Positions 8,108-16,140 of a stretch of DNA of 62,235 bases are shown one piece after another. The stretch comes from an uncultured Ruminococcus sp. (GTDB taxonomy: Bacteria > Bacillota > Clostridia > Oscillospirales > CAG-272). The number at the start of each line of letters is the position of its first letter. The first letter of the stretch is position 1. The stretch is from assembly GCA_902795355.1 (NCBI GenBank), contig CADBKZ010000002.1, forward strand, positions 1 through 62,235, written 5' to 3'. The translations under genes and the position numbers were made by a program. Under the pieces are notes generated by a model. It was not told where the DNA came from. It saw nothing but the letters and a program-made list of their open reading frames with translations, and did not search any database.

Positions 8108-9124
8108 TCAGTATTTACCGTCTCTCGCTTCAAAATGGGTCGGTTTGTTCAGGGTTTTCCCGCCCGAGAGCGACCATTCCACCTGCATATCGATCAACTG
8201 ACCGGCGGTGTAGGCGGGGTAACCGAACGTTTCCGCGCACTTCATGGTGTTCACAAGGTATGCGTCGTTCTGCGGTTCGCCCTCGAAGACGGGTTCGATT
8301 CCCAGCCCTTTTCCGATGCGCTCCGCGGCATACCGGATGGAAACGACCTCGGGGCCGGAAATGTTCATTTTAACGGCGGGGGATCCCGCATGCAGCAGGG
8401 CGCGGATCGCAAACTCGTTTGCGCTCCCCTGCCAGATGTAGTTGAAGCAGGCGTTCTCAATCCGGATCGGCGTTTTCGAGCGGATGTTCTCCGCAATGTC
8501 GCAAAGGACCCCGTAGTTCAGGCCGATGGCAAAGCAAAGCCGATAAATGAACACCTTGGTTCCGTAAGTATTGGCGGCATATTCGAACGCGCGTTCGCGC
8601 GCCAGACAGCTCATGGGATATTCGCCGTTCGGTACCACCGGATCTTCCTCGGTCGGCCCGCCGAGATAAACGGGGGCGATGGAATAGATGTTCGCCGAGG
8701 AGAACACCACAATGCGGGAGTGCTTGAACTTTTCCGCCACAAACGCCGAAAGCGTTGCGTTCATGCCCCAAGTTTCCCATTCATGCCCGTTGGTTCCGAA
8801 CTTTCTGCCCGCCATGTAGATCACGTTTTCCACCTCGGGCAGCGCGTCCAGCTCCTCGCGTTTGAGCAGATCGGCGCGGATGATCTCCACCCCGTGCTTT
8901 TCCAACGCGGCGGCCGCCTCCTCGGAGCTGAAACGGGAAACCGCGATTACGCGTTTCCGAACGCCCGCGGCGCGAACGGCCTTTGCCGCCAGAATGCAGA
9001 GCGACGGCCCCATTTTTCCGCCTGCTCCCAAAATCATAATATCTCCCTCGATCCGCCCGATGTCCTCGATCAGGGCCTGCGAGGGGGTCGTTAACAATTC
9101 TTCCAACCGGATCTCATCCAACAT
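8108..9124 (-). CDS. NAD-dependent epimerase/dehydratase-family protein with altered active site
   Basis: A 338-aa extended short-chain dehydrogenase fold. The cofactor motif GAGGKMGPS starts at residue 33 and VIYMAGRKFG corresponds to the conserved NxAG-like segment. In typical enzymes the catalytic Tyr and Lys form YxxxK; here the segment reads EYPMSCLARERAFEY, so the Lys position is Cys (codon TGT). The protein may therefore be a sugar-nucleotide binder, or a dehydrogenase with a different mechanism. It is the last gene of the operon starting at 15304, 21 nt after the M20 hydrolase. A weak AAAGGAT precedes the ATG by 12 bases. Confidence 0.85.
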   Translation of the reverse strand: MLDEIRLEELLTTPSQALIEDIGRIEGDIMILGAGGKMGPSLCILAAKAVRAAGVRKRVIAVSRFSSEEAAAALEKHGVEIIRADLLKREELDALPEVENVIYMAGRKFGTNGHEWETWGMNATLSAFVAEKFKHSRIVVFSSANIYSIAPVYLGGPTEEDPVVPNGEYPMSCLARERAFEYAANTYGTKVFIYRLCFAIGLNYGVLCDIAENIRSKTPIRIENACFNYIWQGSANEFAIRALLHAGSPAVKMNISGPEVVSIRYAAERIGKGLGIEPVFEGEPQNDAYLVNTMKCAETFGYPAYTAGQLIDMQVEWSLSGGKTLNKPTHFEARDGKY

Positions 9125-9145
9125 GTTCCGTATGTATCCTTTCCG

Positions 9146-10420
9146 TCAATGTGTCGTTTTCTTTTTTTGAAAAGCCGTTCGGATCTCTCTTGCCTGTTCT
9201 CCGCCGCGGCACAGCAGGTCTATCACCGTTGCGCACATGATTTTTGTGGGGAGCAGGACGGTGATCTGTTCATCCACGCTCCGGAAATCGGCGGCGTGCG
9301 CGCCGCCCTCGTACCCGCCGAACGTGGGTTGAATGGCGGGAAGCTCCAAAGAGAGGTCTCCCATATCGGTGGAACCCACCATATCGGTTCCGTGGTAGAT
9401 CTGCCCGGGGGAGAGGAACCGCAGCGCGTTCCGCTCAAAAAGTTCCCCGAGGGCGCGGTCCTGCGCGAGCGGCGCATAGGACCCAACGTCGCGGATCTCC
9501 ACTTCCGCACCCATGGCGTAGGTTGCGCCGCGGATGGCGCGATCCACCTTGAAGCACGCGTCGCGGAGCGCTTCGGGCGTTGCGGCGCGCACCTGCGTTT
9601 CCATAAGGACCTCGGCGGGAACAATGTTCAGGAGTTCCCCGCCTTTGGTGATGATGGTATGCACGCGGACGCGGTCCTCATCGCGGAAGGTTTCGCGCAT
9701 GGTGTGAATGCACATAATGGCCGCCATGGCCGCGTTGAGCGCGTTGATCCCCTCGTGGGGCGCGCCGCCCGCGTGCGCCGCCTTGCCGATAAACCGGACC
9801 TTTTTTGCCACAAAGCCGAGGCTTTTGCAATCCATAAAACAGGCGGCCTCGGGATGCTTGGGCTCGGAATGCACCATCATGGCGCAGGAATAATCCTTGA
9901 AAAAACCGGAGCCGATCAATTCCTGTTTTCCGCTCATCTTCCGGATCTTCCCCGCGCGGATCAGCTCCTCGCGGTAATCCAGATCCACGAACTCTTCGGC
10001 GGGAACCGCCAGAAACGTGACGTTTCCGCTCAATTCCCCGCCGATCCCGCTCTCTTTGAGAACGCGCGCGACCCCGAGCAACTGCGCGATCTGCCAATTA
10101 TGCCCGCAGGTGTGCGCCGCTCCGGTTTGCGGGTTGGCATAGGGGCAATCGGGCGTTATCACCGCGTCCAACTCGCCGATCACGCAAACGCGTTCTCCGT
10201 CGGCCTCGGGTTTGAGGTCGGCGGCAACGCCCGTGTATGCCGCGCGGCGGATGTTGAACAGCCCGATCTTCCGCATTTCCGCCTCGACAAACGCCGCGGT
10301 TTTTTCCTCGCGGTAACCCAGCTCCGGCGTTTTGCGCACCTGTTCCCCATAGGCGATGATCTTGTCTTTCAGCATTTCCGCGCAGTCGAACGCGCGCTGT
10401 TTTGTTTCTTCGGTGTTCAA
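9146..10420 (-). CDS. M20-family amidohydrolase
   Basis: About 424 aa, resembling the AbgB/HipO branch of M20 metallopeptidases, which remove acyl or amino groups from small amides. Metal and catalytic elements: GELDAVITPDC (Asp ligand), AAHTCGHNWQ (Cys-Gly-His segment), AVPAEEFVDLDYR (Glu pair), VHSEPKHPEA and the distal His in GGYEGGAHAADF. Two starts are possible: GTG at 10429 lies only two bases after AAAGG, while TTG at 10420 has ten bases of spacing and is used here. It follows the solute-binding protein by about 20 nt and may deacylate an amino sugar or amide taken up from outside. Confidence 0.85.
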   Translation of the reverse strand: MNTEETKQRAFDCAEMLKDKIIAYGEQVRKTPELGYREEKTAAFVEAEMRKIGLFNIRRAAYTGVAADLKPEADGERVCVIGELDAVITPDCPYANPQTGAAHTCGHNWQIAQLLGVARVLKESGIGGELSGNVTFLAVPAEEFVDLDYREELIRAGKIRKMSGKQELIGSGFFKDYSCAMMVHSEPKHPEAACFMDCKSLGFVAKKVRFIGKAAHAGGAPHEGINALNAAMAAIMCIHTMRETFRDEDRVRVHTIITKGGELLNIVPAEVLMETQVRAATPEALRDACFKVDRAIRGATYAMGAEVEIRDVGSYAPLAQDRALGELFERNALRFLSPGQIYHGTDMVGSTDMGDLSLELPAIQPTFGGYEGGAHAADFRSVDEQITVLLPTKIMCATVIDLLCRGGEQAREIRTAFQKKKTTH

Positions 10421-10445
10421 AAGACTCACAACCTTTCAAGCAGGG

Positions 10446-11939
10446 TTACTCGGTTTTATCGAGATTGTAAATTTTCCTTTTCAGGTTCAGGAGCAGTGCG
10501 TCCACCATTTCCTTCTTCCCGCTCAACCCCGTGGAAATATTCTGCTCCTCGCCGATCGGCGTTGGGAACGGAGAGGTGATTTCGCTGGAAAACTGCGCGC
10601 CGAAATTGCTGGTGATGGAACCGAGGATAATATCCAACATCTTCACCGACTCCTCTTCGCGCTGGTTGCGGTACTTTACGGTGCGGTAATAGTCCATGGT
10701 CACATCCCGATAGGTCAGGAAGCACATCTGCTCCAAAACGGCCTCGGTGGCCGCTTTTTTGGCGGAGCTTTTTCCAATGGAAATCTGCGAATGCACCGCC
10801 TCGGAGTTGGTGGCGTAGTCGGTCTGATCGGTATCGTACTTCGGGAGCGGGATTACGCCGTAGTTGCGATCCAGCCCGCGAACGATATTGGCATAGTTCA
10901 GAAGCTCTGTAATGAACATGGCCTGCCCGTTCTGGAACATATCCTGCGCGCCCGTCCGTGCGCCATCGTTGTTGCCGTTGACGAATACGCCGTCGTTTTC
11001 ATGCAGGAACTTATAAAAGTTTTCGTAAATATCGATGTTTCTCTGGGTGTTGAAATCTGACGCGATCTTCCCTTCGTCGTCTTTCCACGCCACTTTCACG
11101 TTGAATGCCGTGGGAAATCCGTCGCGCCCGCTGGCAAACGCGGGAGAAACCAGACCGAACGTATCGGCCGCGTTGCGGATGCCGTCGCCGTCGTCGGCGT
11201 AAACGTCCTTCACGATGCCTCCGAGCTTTTCCAGCGTCCATTCCTGATCGGACACGATGTCGTAAATGCTCTCCCCGTTCTTGGTGAAGTTGCTGTACAA
11301 CTGCGTATCGTAGAACATCACGAACGCGCTGTCCAGCATGCTCAACGTCAGCTCGCCTTCCACCATATAGAGCTTATCGAGATACGAGCATTCGTAAACG
11401 AAGCGGTTGTTCCACCAAGGGTTGTTCAGGTTCAGATACTGCGCCTCGTTCAGGTTCTGGAAATATCCTTCCAGCATGAGCGGGACCAAGCTGTAATACG
11501 GGCCGAAAACCGCGTCGTAAACTTCATCGGCGTTCAGCTGGGAATTGTTCCGGACCGTGGTTTGGAACGCTTCGCGCTCGGCCCATGTTCCGGGGATTTT
11601 TTTCAGTTCGATGTTGACGTTCAGCGCGTTCTGCGCCGCCTCGTTGCGGCGGGCAATATCGGTTGCGAGAACGTCCACCGTGTTGAAATCGGGGTCGATC
11701 TCAAACAGGATGTCCTCGCGGTCGCGAACCGCGAGATTGACGGAAATGTTGCCGAACGACAGATCCGACGGGAGCGTGCTGACCGCGGCGGAACGTCCGT
11801 CCCCCGCGGGCTGGGTTCCGGTTTCGGCGGATTTGGTCGTTACGGAAGAATTTCCGCCGCTGGGACGGCATGCGGCAAAGGTGAGAAGCAAAAGGGAGAC
11901 AAGCAAAAGCAAAACAATTCCTTTTTTCATTTTTCCCAT
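10446..11939 (-). CDS. Extracellular solute-binding lipoprotein
   Basis: About 497 aa. A signal peptide with lipobox (LLLTFAACRPSGG, Cys near residue 25) predicts attachment to the outer face of the membrane. The body is a family-1 sugar-binding protein fold: LNLNNPWWNNRFV near residue 170, DQEWTLEKLGGI, and DTFGLVSPAF are blocks shared with the second binding protein at 34947-36491. It probably captures oligosaccharides for an ABC importer, but no permease or ATPase lies in this operon. The ATG at 11939 is separated from a good AAAGGAG by a hairpin (see 11941-11979); an ATG three codons later (11930) is an alternative. Confidence 0.85.
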   Translation of the reverse strand: MGKMKKGIVLLLLVSLLLLTFAACRPSGGNSSVTTKSAETGTQPAGDGRSAAVSTLPSDLSFGNISVNLAVRDREDILFEIDPDFNTVDVLATDIARRNEAAQNALNVNIELKKIPGTWAEREAFQTTVRNNSQLNADEVYDAVFGPYYSLVPLMLEGYFQNLNEAQYLNLNNPWWNNRFVYECSYLDKLYMVEGELTLSMLDSAFVMFYDTQLYSNFTKNGESIYDIVSDQEWTLEKLGGIVKDVYADDGDGIRNAADTFGLVSPAFASGRDGFPTAFNVKVAWKDDEGKIASDFNTQRNIDIYENFYKFLHENDGVFVNGNNDGARTGAQDMFQNGQAMFITELLNYANIVRGLDRNYGVIPLPKYDTDQTDYATNSEAVHSQISIGKSSAKKAATEAVLEQMCFLTYRDVTMDYYRTVKYRNQREEESVKMLDIILGSITSNFGAQFSSEITSPFPTPIGEEQNISTGLSGKKEMVDALLLNLKRKIYNLDKTE

Positions 11940-11940
11940 G

Positions 11941-11979
11941 GGCAAGCCGCGCCTCGGCGCAGGGCTTGCCAACTCCTTT
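11941..11979 (-). promoter_or_regulatory. Ribosome site separated from its start codon by a perfect hairpin
   Basis: On the minus strand AAAGGAG (11973-11979) is followed by two bases, then a hairpin with arms GGCAAGCC/GGCTTGCC (11963-11970 with 11941-11948) and an inner GCGCC/GGCGC stem, then one base and the ATG. Unfolded, the ribosome site is over 30 nt from the ATG; folded, it is three bases away (or 12 from the ATG at 11930). Such structured spacers are known, for example in phage T4 gene 38. An RNA-processing hairpin or attenuator between lyase and binding protein is the alternative. Confidence 0.55.
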
Positions 11980-12002
11980 CTGGTTTTTGGTTTGAAAGCC
12001 GT

Positions 12003-14249
12003 TCAGGAACGGCTGTGGCTGATATGCAGCTCGGTTTTCTCCGAGCGGAAATGCAAAATTCCGCTTTCCGCGGCTACATAGACGCACTCGGGCGGGCGGC
12101 CGGAGACCGAAACCGTCCAAACGCCGCCGGCAAGTCCCGTGATATGCCAATTGCGAACGCCTTCCTCGGCGCGCAGCGCAATTTCGCCCCGCCATACGGG
12201 TTCCTGCGGGAAGAACACCGCCTCGCCCAACAGCTGGGCGCCCGCAAAGCCCTCGGCCGCGAGCGGTTTGGCGGTTTCCTCGCGGGCGCAATCGGCGTCC
12301 GAAACATACATTACGTTGAGGAAATCGTCCGATTCGCGGGGCTCTGCCGGCGAGATTTCCACGCGCCCCCAACCGACTTCCACGCAATCTTTGAGTTTCC
12401 CGCCGTAATCATACGGATAGTTGACGCCGTTGACGACGAATTGCCGCCCCTCTCCGCCGATTTTGGAAATTTCCGCGTTTGCGGGCAACAGCATTTGCGC
12501 CACCAATTTTCCGTTGTACTGCGTTGGCGGGCCGAACAGGCATTCGGGCTTCGCGGTTCTCTGAATAACGACGCGGTTGCCCTCTACCCGCGGCTCCTCT
12601 TGGCAATGCAGGAGCGAGGTTTTCCGATAGGACGCGTCCGCCGACACCACATGGTCGTAAACCATCATCACCGCGGGAATTTCCGCGTCGGCCCGCGGCA
12701 GGAACACCATCCGGCGGATCACCTGAACGGCTTTGGGGCCGTATGCCCGCGTAATGTCCCCCGCCAAGTAGGTGCAGCTCGGGTTTTCGTCGTGCCCCAG
12801 AACGGTTGCCATGCGGAAACGGGGGTCGGAGAGCCATGTATGGAGATCCATAACCTCTCCTTCCACCATCAGCTGTCCGCCCGAGTTGACGGCGCGGCCG
12901 TTGGTTTCATCGGGCTTATAGATCAGAACGCAGTTGTGGGCAACGGTTTGTTTGTTGTAGTTCATATCCTGCGGAGACCCGTAGTGGATATAGGCGCCCG
13001 AATCGGACGCGAGAATGCCTTTGTAGTAAAGCTGGAAATGGCCGAAATCCATATGGTGGTGGTTGGCCGTCCACAGTCCGCCGATCTTCATGAGCGCCAT
13101 AACGTCCCGCGATTGGGGGGAAATATCATACCCCGTTCGCGCCATGGTTACGCCGCAGGGATCGGGATAGTACCGGACAAGCGGGTAGCTCTCTTCAAAA
13201 TCCGCCTCGCCGATACCGTCGTCGTCAAAGAGCAGCAGCTGCACCGGCGTTAAGGTCAGTTCGGTGTAGAAAAACCGATCCCGATTGCCGAGTTTCAGAA
13301 ACGCCTGCTTCCGATAGATCGGGTCGCGGAACAGGTTGCCCGCGTAAAACCACGCAAAGCCGTACTGATCCCATCGGCCGCCGAACTCGTTGTAGTCGTC
13401 TCCGTCCCGAAGTCCCTGCCCGTCCGGTCTGCGGAAATGAAGCCATTGTGCCGGCAATGTTTTCATATCCTCGGAATAGACGGCGTTCCCGCTCATCTTG
13501 CGGAAGATCCACGCAGACCAGAGGTCCCACGTAAAACGGTACGCCCCGTAGGAAGAGCCGTTAATGGGGGAGCCGGAACGGTACCAATAGTTCCGCGCGG
13601 GAACATACAGGTAGAAGAACCGACCTGCGACGAACTCGTAGATGTCGGGATATTCATCGTAAACCGCAATGGAAAACGCCAGCCAATCGCGCAGCAGCTG
13701 CGCCTCGGATTGGTGCCCCGCCACCACGCCGTAACGGCAGGGCGGCATTCCGATTTCCATGCGGGGTGCGATCTGATTTTCCACGGTGGCAACGATCGTG
13801 TATTTTTCTTCCTCGGTCAACAGGTCGTGGCACCAATCGTAAATTTCCGCCGCCGTAAACATGGTTTGCCCCATGAAGCGGTAATCGTCGGCAAGCCCCT
13901 CGAAAGAGACGGCGGAGAAATAGCGCAGGATTCCCGCAACGGCCGCCAGACCGTCCTCGCGGTTGCCGAAAAGGCAATACGAAAACGCTTTGGCTTCCAG
14001 ATGCGCCAGCGCAATTCCGTCCCGCGCGGCGGTTTTGTTCATCAGAATGTTCTGGTCCAGATCCCGCAGCCGTTCCCATTCGCGAACCGCCGCGGCATAT
14101 GCCGGTTGCCGCATTTTTTGGCGAAGGGTTTCCGCTTCCCCTTCCGCAATCAACACGCGCGGACGCCGGCGCGGCGGAAGAACGCGCGGCATGGGGAATT
14201 TCCCTTTCGGCATGGCAACAATCGTACCGGCCGCTCCCTCTCTGATCAT
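12003..14249 (-). CDS. Heparinase II-like polysaccharide lyase, no signal peptide
   Basis: A 748-aa protein with the heparinase II/III architecture: an alpha/alpha toroid N-terminal half (YDWCHDLLTEEEKYTIVATV, GSSYGAYRFTWDLWSAW) and a beta-sandwich C-terminal half. The block HHHMDFGHFQLYYKG near residue 397, then SDSGAYIHYGSPQDMNYNK and QTVAHNCVLIYKPDE, resembles heparinase II (PL21), which cleaves heparin, heparan sulfate and related uronate glycans by beta-elimination. No signal peptide is visible, so it probably acts on imported oligosaccharides. The ATG at 14249 overlaps the stop of the aldolase gene by 4 nt (ATGA), so the two are probably coupled. Family assignment is strong; the exact glycan is inference. 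Confidence 0.85.
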   Translation of the reverse strand: MIREGAAGTIVAMPKGKFPMPRVLPPRRRPRVLIAEGEAETLRQKMRQPAYAAAVREWERLRDLDQNILMNKTAARDGIALAHLEAKAFSYCLFGNREDGLAAVAGILRYFSAVSFEGLADDYRFMGQTMFTAAEIYDWCHDLLTEEEKYTIVATVENQIAPRMEIGMPPCRYGVVAGHQSEAQLLRDWLAFSIAVYDEYPDIYEFVAGRFFYLYVPARNYWYRSGSPINGSSYGAYRFTWDLWSAWIFRKMSGNAVYSEDMKTLPAQWLHFRRPDGQGLRDGDDYNEFGGRWDQYGFAWFYAGNLFRDPIYRKQAFLKLGNRDRFFYTELTLTPVQLLLFDDDGIGEADFEESYPLVRYYPDPCGVTMARTGYDISPQSRDVMALMKIGGLWTANHHHMDFGHFQLYYKGILASDSGAYIHYGSPQDMNYNKQTVAHNCVLIYKPDETNGRAVNSGGQLMVEGEVMDLHTWLSDPRFRMATVLGHDENPSCTYLAGDITRAYGPKAVQVIRRMVFLPRADAEIPAVMMVYDHVVSADASYRKTSLLHCQEEPRVEGNRVVIQRTAKPECLFGPPTQYNGKLVAQMLLPANAEISKIGGEGRQFVVNGVNYPYDYGGKLKDCVEVGWGRVEISPAEPRESDDFLNVMYVSDADCAREETAKPLAAEGFAGAQLLGEAVFFPQEPVWRGEIALRAEEGVRNWHITGLAGGVWTVSVSGRPPECVYVAAESGILHFRSEKTELHISHSRS

Positions 14250-15304
14250 TTTCGCGATCCTTTCTGCGCGGCCAGATACGCGCCGACAAATTCATCGTCG
14301 GTCAGGTGCGGATACATGGCAAGAATACGGTCGATCTCCTCGCTCTGCCCCTCGGAAAGGCGTTCCTTTTCGGAAAGGCAATGGATATACGGCATCAGCC
14401 CCTGCCGATGCAGAATTTCATGGATACCCGAAATACAGCCCGCAAAGTTGTTCGCCGCATCGAAGATTACGCCGTTCGCGTCGGTAATCTGCCCCGCGAG
14501 CGTGAGCAATTCGGGGTCGTTCGGATTCCGTTTGATCCGCTCAAACAGCTCCACCACGCGGCGCGTCCAAACCGACCAATGGCCGAGCAGACCGCCGTTG
14601 AAGCGGCGGGTAACGGTGCGGTCGCCCTCGCGGAACGTGTAGGTGGAAATCAGGTCGGCAACGATGTTGTCGTCGTTCCCCGTGTACAACGCGATCTCGG
14701 AAGAACGGGACGAGAACGCGACGGCGCGCACCACGTCCAGCGTTGCATAGCGGTTGAACGGTGCGGCCTTGACGCCGATTACGTTTTTGACCTCGGCGAA
14801 CCGCCGCCAATAGGAATAGGACAGGTGGCGGCCGCCCACCGCCTTTTGCAGATAGAACCCGACAACCGGCATAACCGCCGCGACCGCTTCGGTGCGCCCG
14901 ATCAGGTAATCCTCGCTCCGGTCGTTCAGCCCGCCGGGGCTTAACAGAACCGCATCGTATCCGTATTTCTTTGCGAGCTCCGCCTCGGCAACGGCCTGCT
15001 CGGTCGGCCCGCAAACGCCCGCGATGCGGACGATAACCCTTCCCGTTCGGGCTTCATACTCGTTGATGGACTCGGCAACGGTGGCGATTACCGTTTCAAA
15101 CAGATGAAATTCGGGATTGCGGATCTCGAACTGCGTGCTGTGAACCGCCGTTGCAATACCGCCCGCGCCCGCTTCCAGATAATACCCGTTCAGCAGTTTT
15201 TGCCCGTTCGGGTCGAAATGTTTTCGGGCGTCGAGCACCAAAGGAGTTGCGGGAATTACCGTTCCCTCGGCAAACTTTTGTAGGGCTATTGCATGTCTCT
15301 CCAT
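14246..15304 (-). CDS. Dihydrodipicolinate synthase/N-acetylneuraminate lyase-family aldolase
   Basis: A 352-aa class I aldolase TIM barrel (DapA/NanA superfamily), longer than the usual 290-310. The segment NVIGVKAAPFNRY carries the expected Schiff-base Lys; GTVIPATPLVLDARKHFD is the typical N-terminal strand, and the YNxP-type Tyr segment is changed to VGFYLQKAVGG. Because a uronate-glycan lyase follows, a 2-keto-3-deoxy-sugar acid aldolase is plausible; DapA proper is less likely. The ATG at 15304 follows AGGAG. It is the first gene after the promoter at 15382-15410. Confidence 0.82.
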   Translation of the reverse strand: MERHAIALQKFAEGTVIPATPLVLDARKHFDPNGQKLLNGYYLEAGAGGIATAVHSTQFEIRNPEFHLFETVIATVAESINEYEARTGRVIVRIAGVCGPTEQAVAEAELAKKYGYDAVLLSPGGLNDRSEDYLIGRTEAVAAVMPVVGFYLQKAVGGRHLSYSYWRRFAEVKNVIGVKAAPFNRYATLDVVRAVAFSSRSSEIALYTGNDDNIVADLISTYTFREGDRTVTRRFNGGLLGHWSVWTRRVVELFERIKRNPNDPELLTLAGQITDANGVIFDAANNFAGCISGIHEILHRQGLMPYIHCLSEKERLSEGQSEEIDRILAMYPHLTDDEFVGAYLAAQKGSRK

Positions 15305-15361
15305 GGTTTCTCTCCTCTTTTCCCGCCGTTTTTTGCGGGTTTCTTTCCCGTTTATATCACT

Positions 15362-15383
15362 ATGATGATTCATCTGACATCAT
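15362..15383. promoter_or_regulatory. Inverted repeat at the transcription start of the lyase operon
   Basis: ATGATG (15362-15367) and CATCAT (15378-15383) are arms 10 bases apart, overlapping the -10 box and predicted start of the aldolase operon. The place suits a repressor. Confidence 0.35.
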
Positions 15384-15410
15384 TTTATCACAAAAAAACG
15401 GGTTTGTCAA
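15382..15410 (-). promoter_or_regulatory. Sigma-A promoter of the aldolase-lyase-binding protein operon
   Basis: Minus strand TTGACA (15405-15410) and TAAAAT (15382-15387), 17 bp apart. The leader to the ATG at 15304 is about 70 nt. Confidence 0.8.
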
Positions 15411-15413
15411 TAG

Positions 15414-15429
15414 ATAAATAACTATTTAT
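15414..15429. promoter_or_regulatory. AT-rich palindrome just upstream of the -35 box
   Basis: ATAAATA-AC-TATTTAT, two perfect 7-bp arms around two bases, lies 4 bp behind the -35 box of the lyase operon. The position suits an activator or a UP-type element. Confidence 0.4.
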
Positions 15430-15510
15430 TTAGTTCTTTCGCAAAAAGAAAGATCCGGTTTGGTTTTCGGGTCGCCGCGGAAAATCCGCGGAGCCGGAAA
15501 ACCGCGTTCC

Positions 15511-15546
15511 GCGCGGGCGGGCAATCCTTTTTTTGCCCGCCCGCGC
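15511..15546 (-). terminator. Very G+C-rich hairpin downstream of the small membrane protein gene
   Basis: A 14-bp stem, GCGCGGGCGGGCAA pairing with its complement, around an A/T-rich loop, starting ten bases past the stop at 15556. No clean U-run follows, so it may stabilise the 3' end rather than terminate; a second small hairpin (CCGCGGATTTTCCGCGG) follows. Confidence 0.5.
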
Positions 15547-15555
15547 CGTTCGGAT

Positions 15556-16119
15556 TCAGGAATGGAACGCCGCGCTGTTGTAGTATTTGAGCATCTTTCT
15601 GCTCTTCTCCTCGGTCTCGAAGATCAGGAGGGTCTTGGGGCCGTTTTCCGGCTCGTAGATCGCATAGTAGTTCTCGGGCGAATCGATGTCCGCAACGTAA
15701 ACGTCCGTTTTTTCCGCGCCGTAGGCTTCCGCGGCCGCGCGCCCTTTTTCATCATAGGGGGCGATCACTTTGAGATCGCGGATCGGGCAGGAGAACAGCT
15801 CTTTGCGGTTCAGGCCGCCGTAAATCGCGGCAAAGCCGAGCTGACCCATGTGGATCGTCAGTTCATATTCGAGCTTGACAAACCGCCATGTAAAGAAGAT
15901 CAAGATCAAAAGCGTTACCAACGTGAGCGCACCGAGCGGAACCGCTCTCGTTACCACGAGCAAAATGCCCCACAGGGCGACATACCCCACATAAAGCAGG
16001 ATAAACAGCAGTTTACGCATGCGTATTTTGCGGTCGGGTTTGGGCAGGATGCTCATGGCGACCGAGCGTTCGTCGTCAAATTTGGAGTAGGCCGACTTTT
16101 TGGACTTTGTTTCTTTCAT
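15556..16119 (-). CDS. Small membrane protein, DUF6106-like
   Basis: A 187-aa protein with a charged cytoplasmic start, two adjacent membrane segments at about residues 36-55 and 60-80, and a soluble C-terminal domain. The pattern FVKLEYELTIHMGQLGF...FSCPIRDLKVIAPY...KTLLIFETEEKSRKMLKYY resembles the DUF6106-type proteins common in Clostridia, for which no function is known. The ATG at 16119 has AGAGGTG six bases upstream; a GTG three codons earlier is less likely. It follows the GNAT gene by 21 nt on the same strand. Confidence 0.7.
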   Translation of the reverse strand: MKETKSKKSAYSKFDDERSVAMSILPKPDRKIRMRKLLFILLYVGYVALWGILLVVTRAVPLGALTLVTLLILIFFTWRFVKLEYELTIHMGQLGFAAIYGGLNRKELFSCPIRDLKVIAPYDEKGRAAAEAYGAEKTDVYVADIDSPENYYAIYEPENGPKTLLIFETEEKSRKMLKYYNSAAFHS

Positions 16120-16140
16120 TTCTTTCACCTCTGGTTTGAT

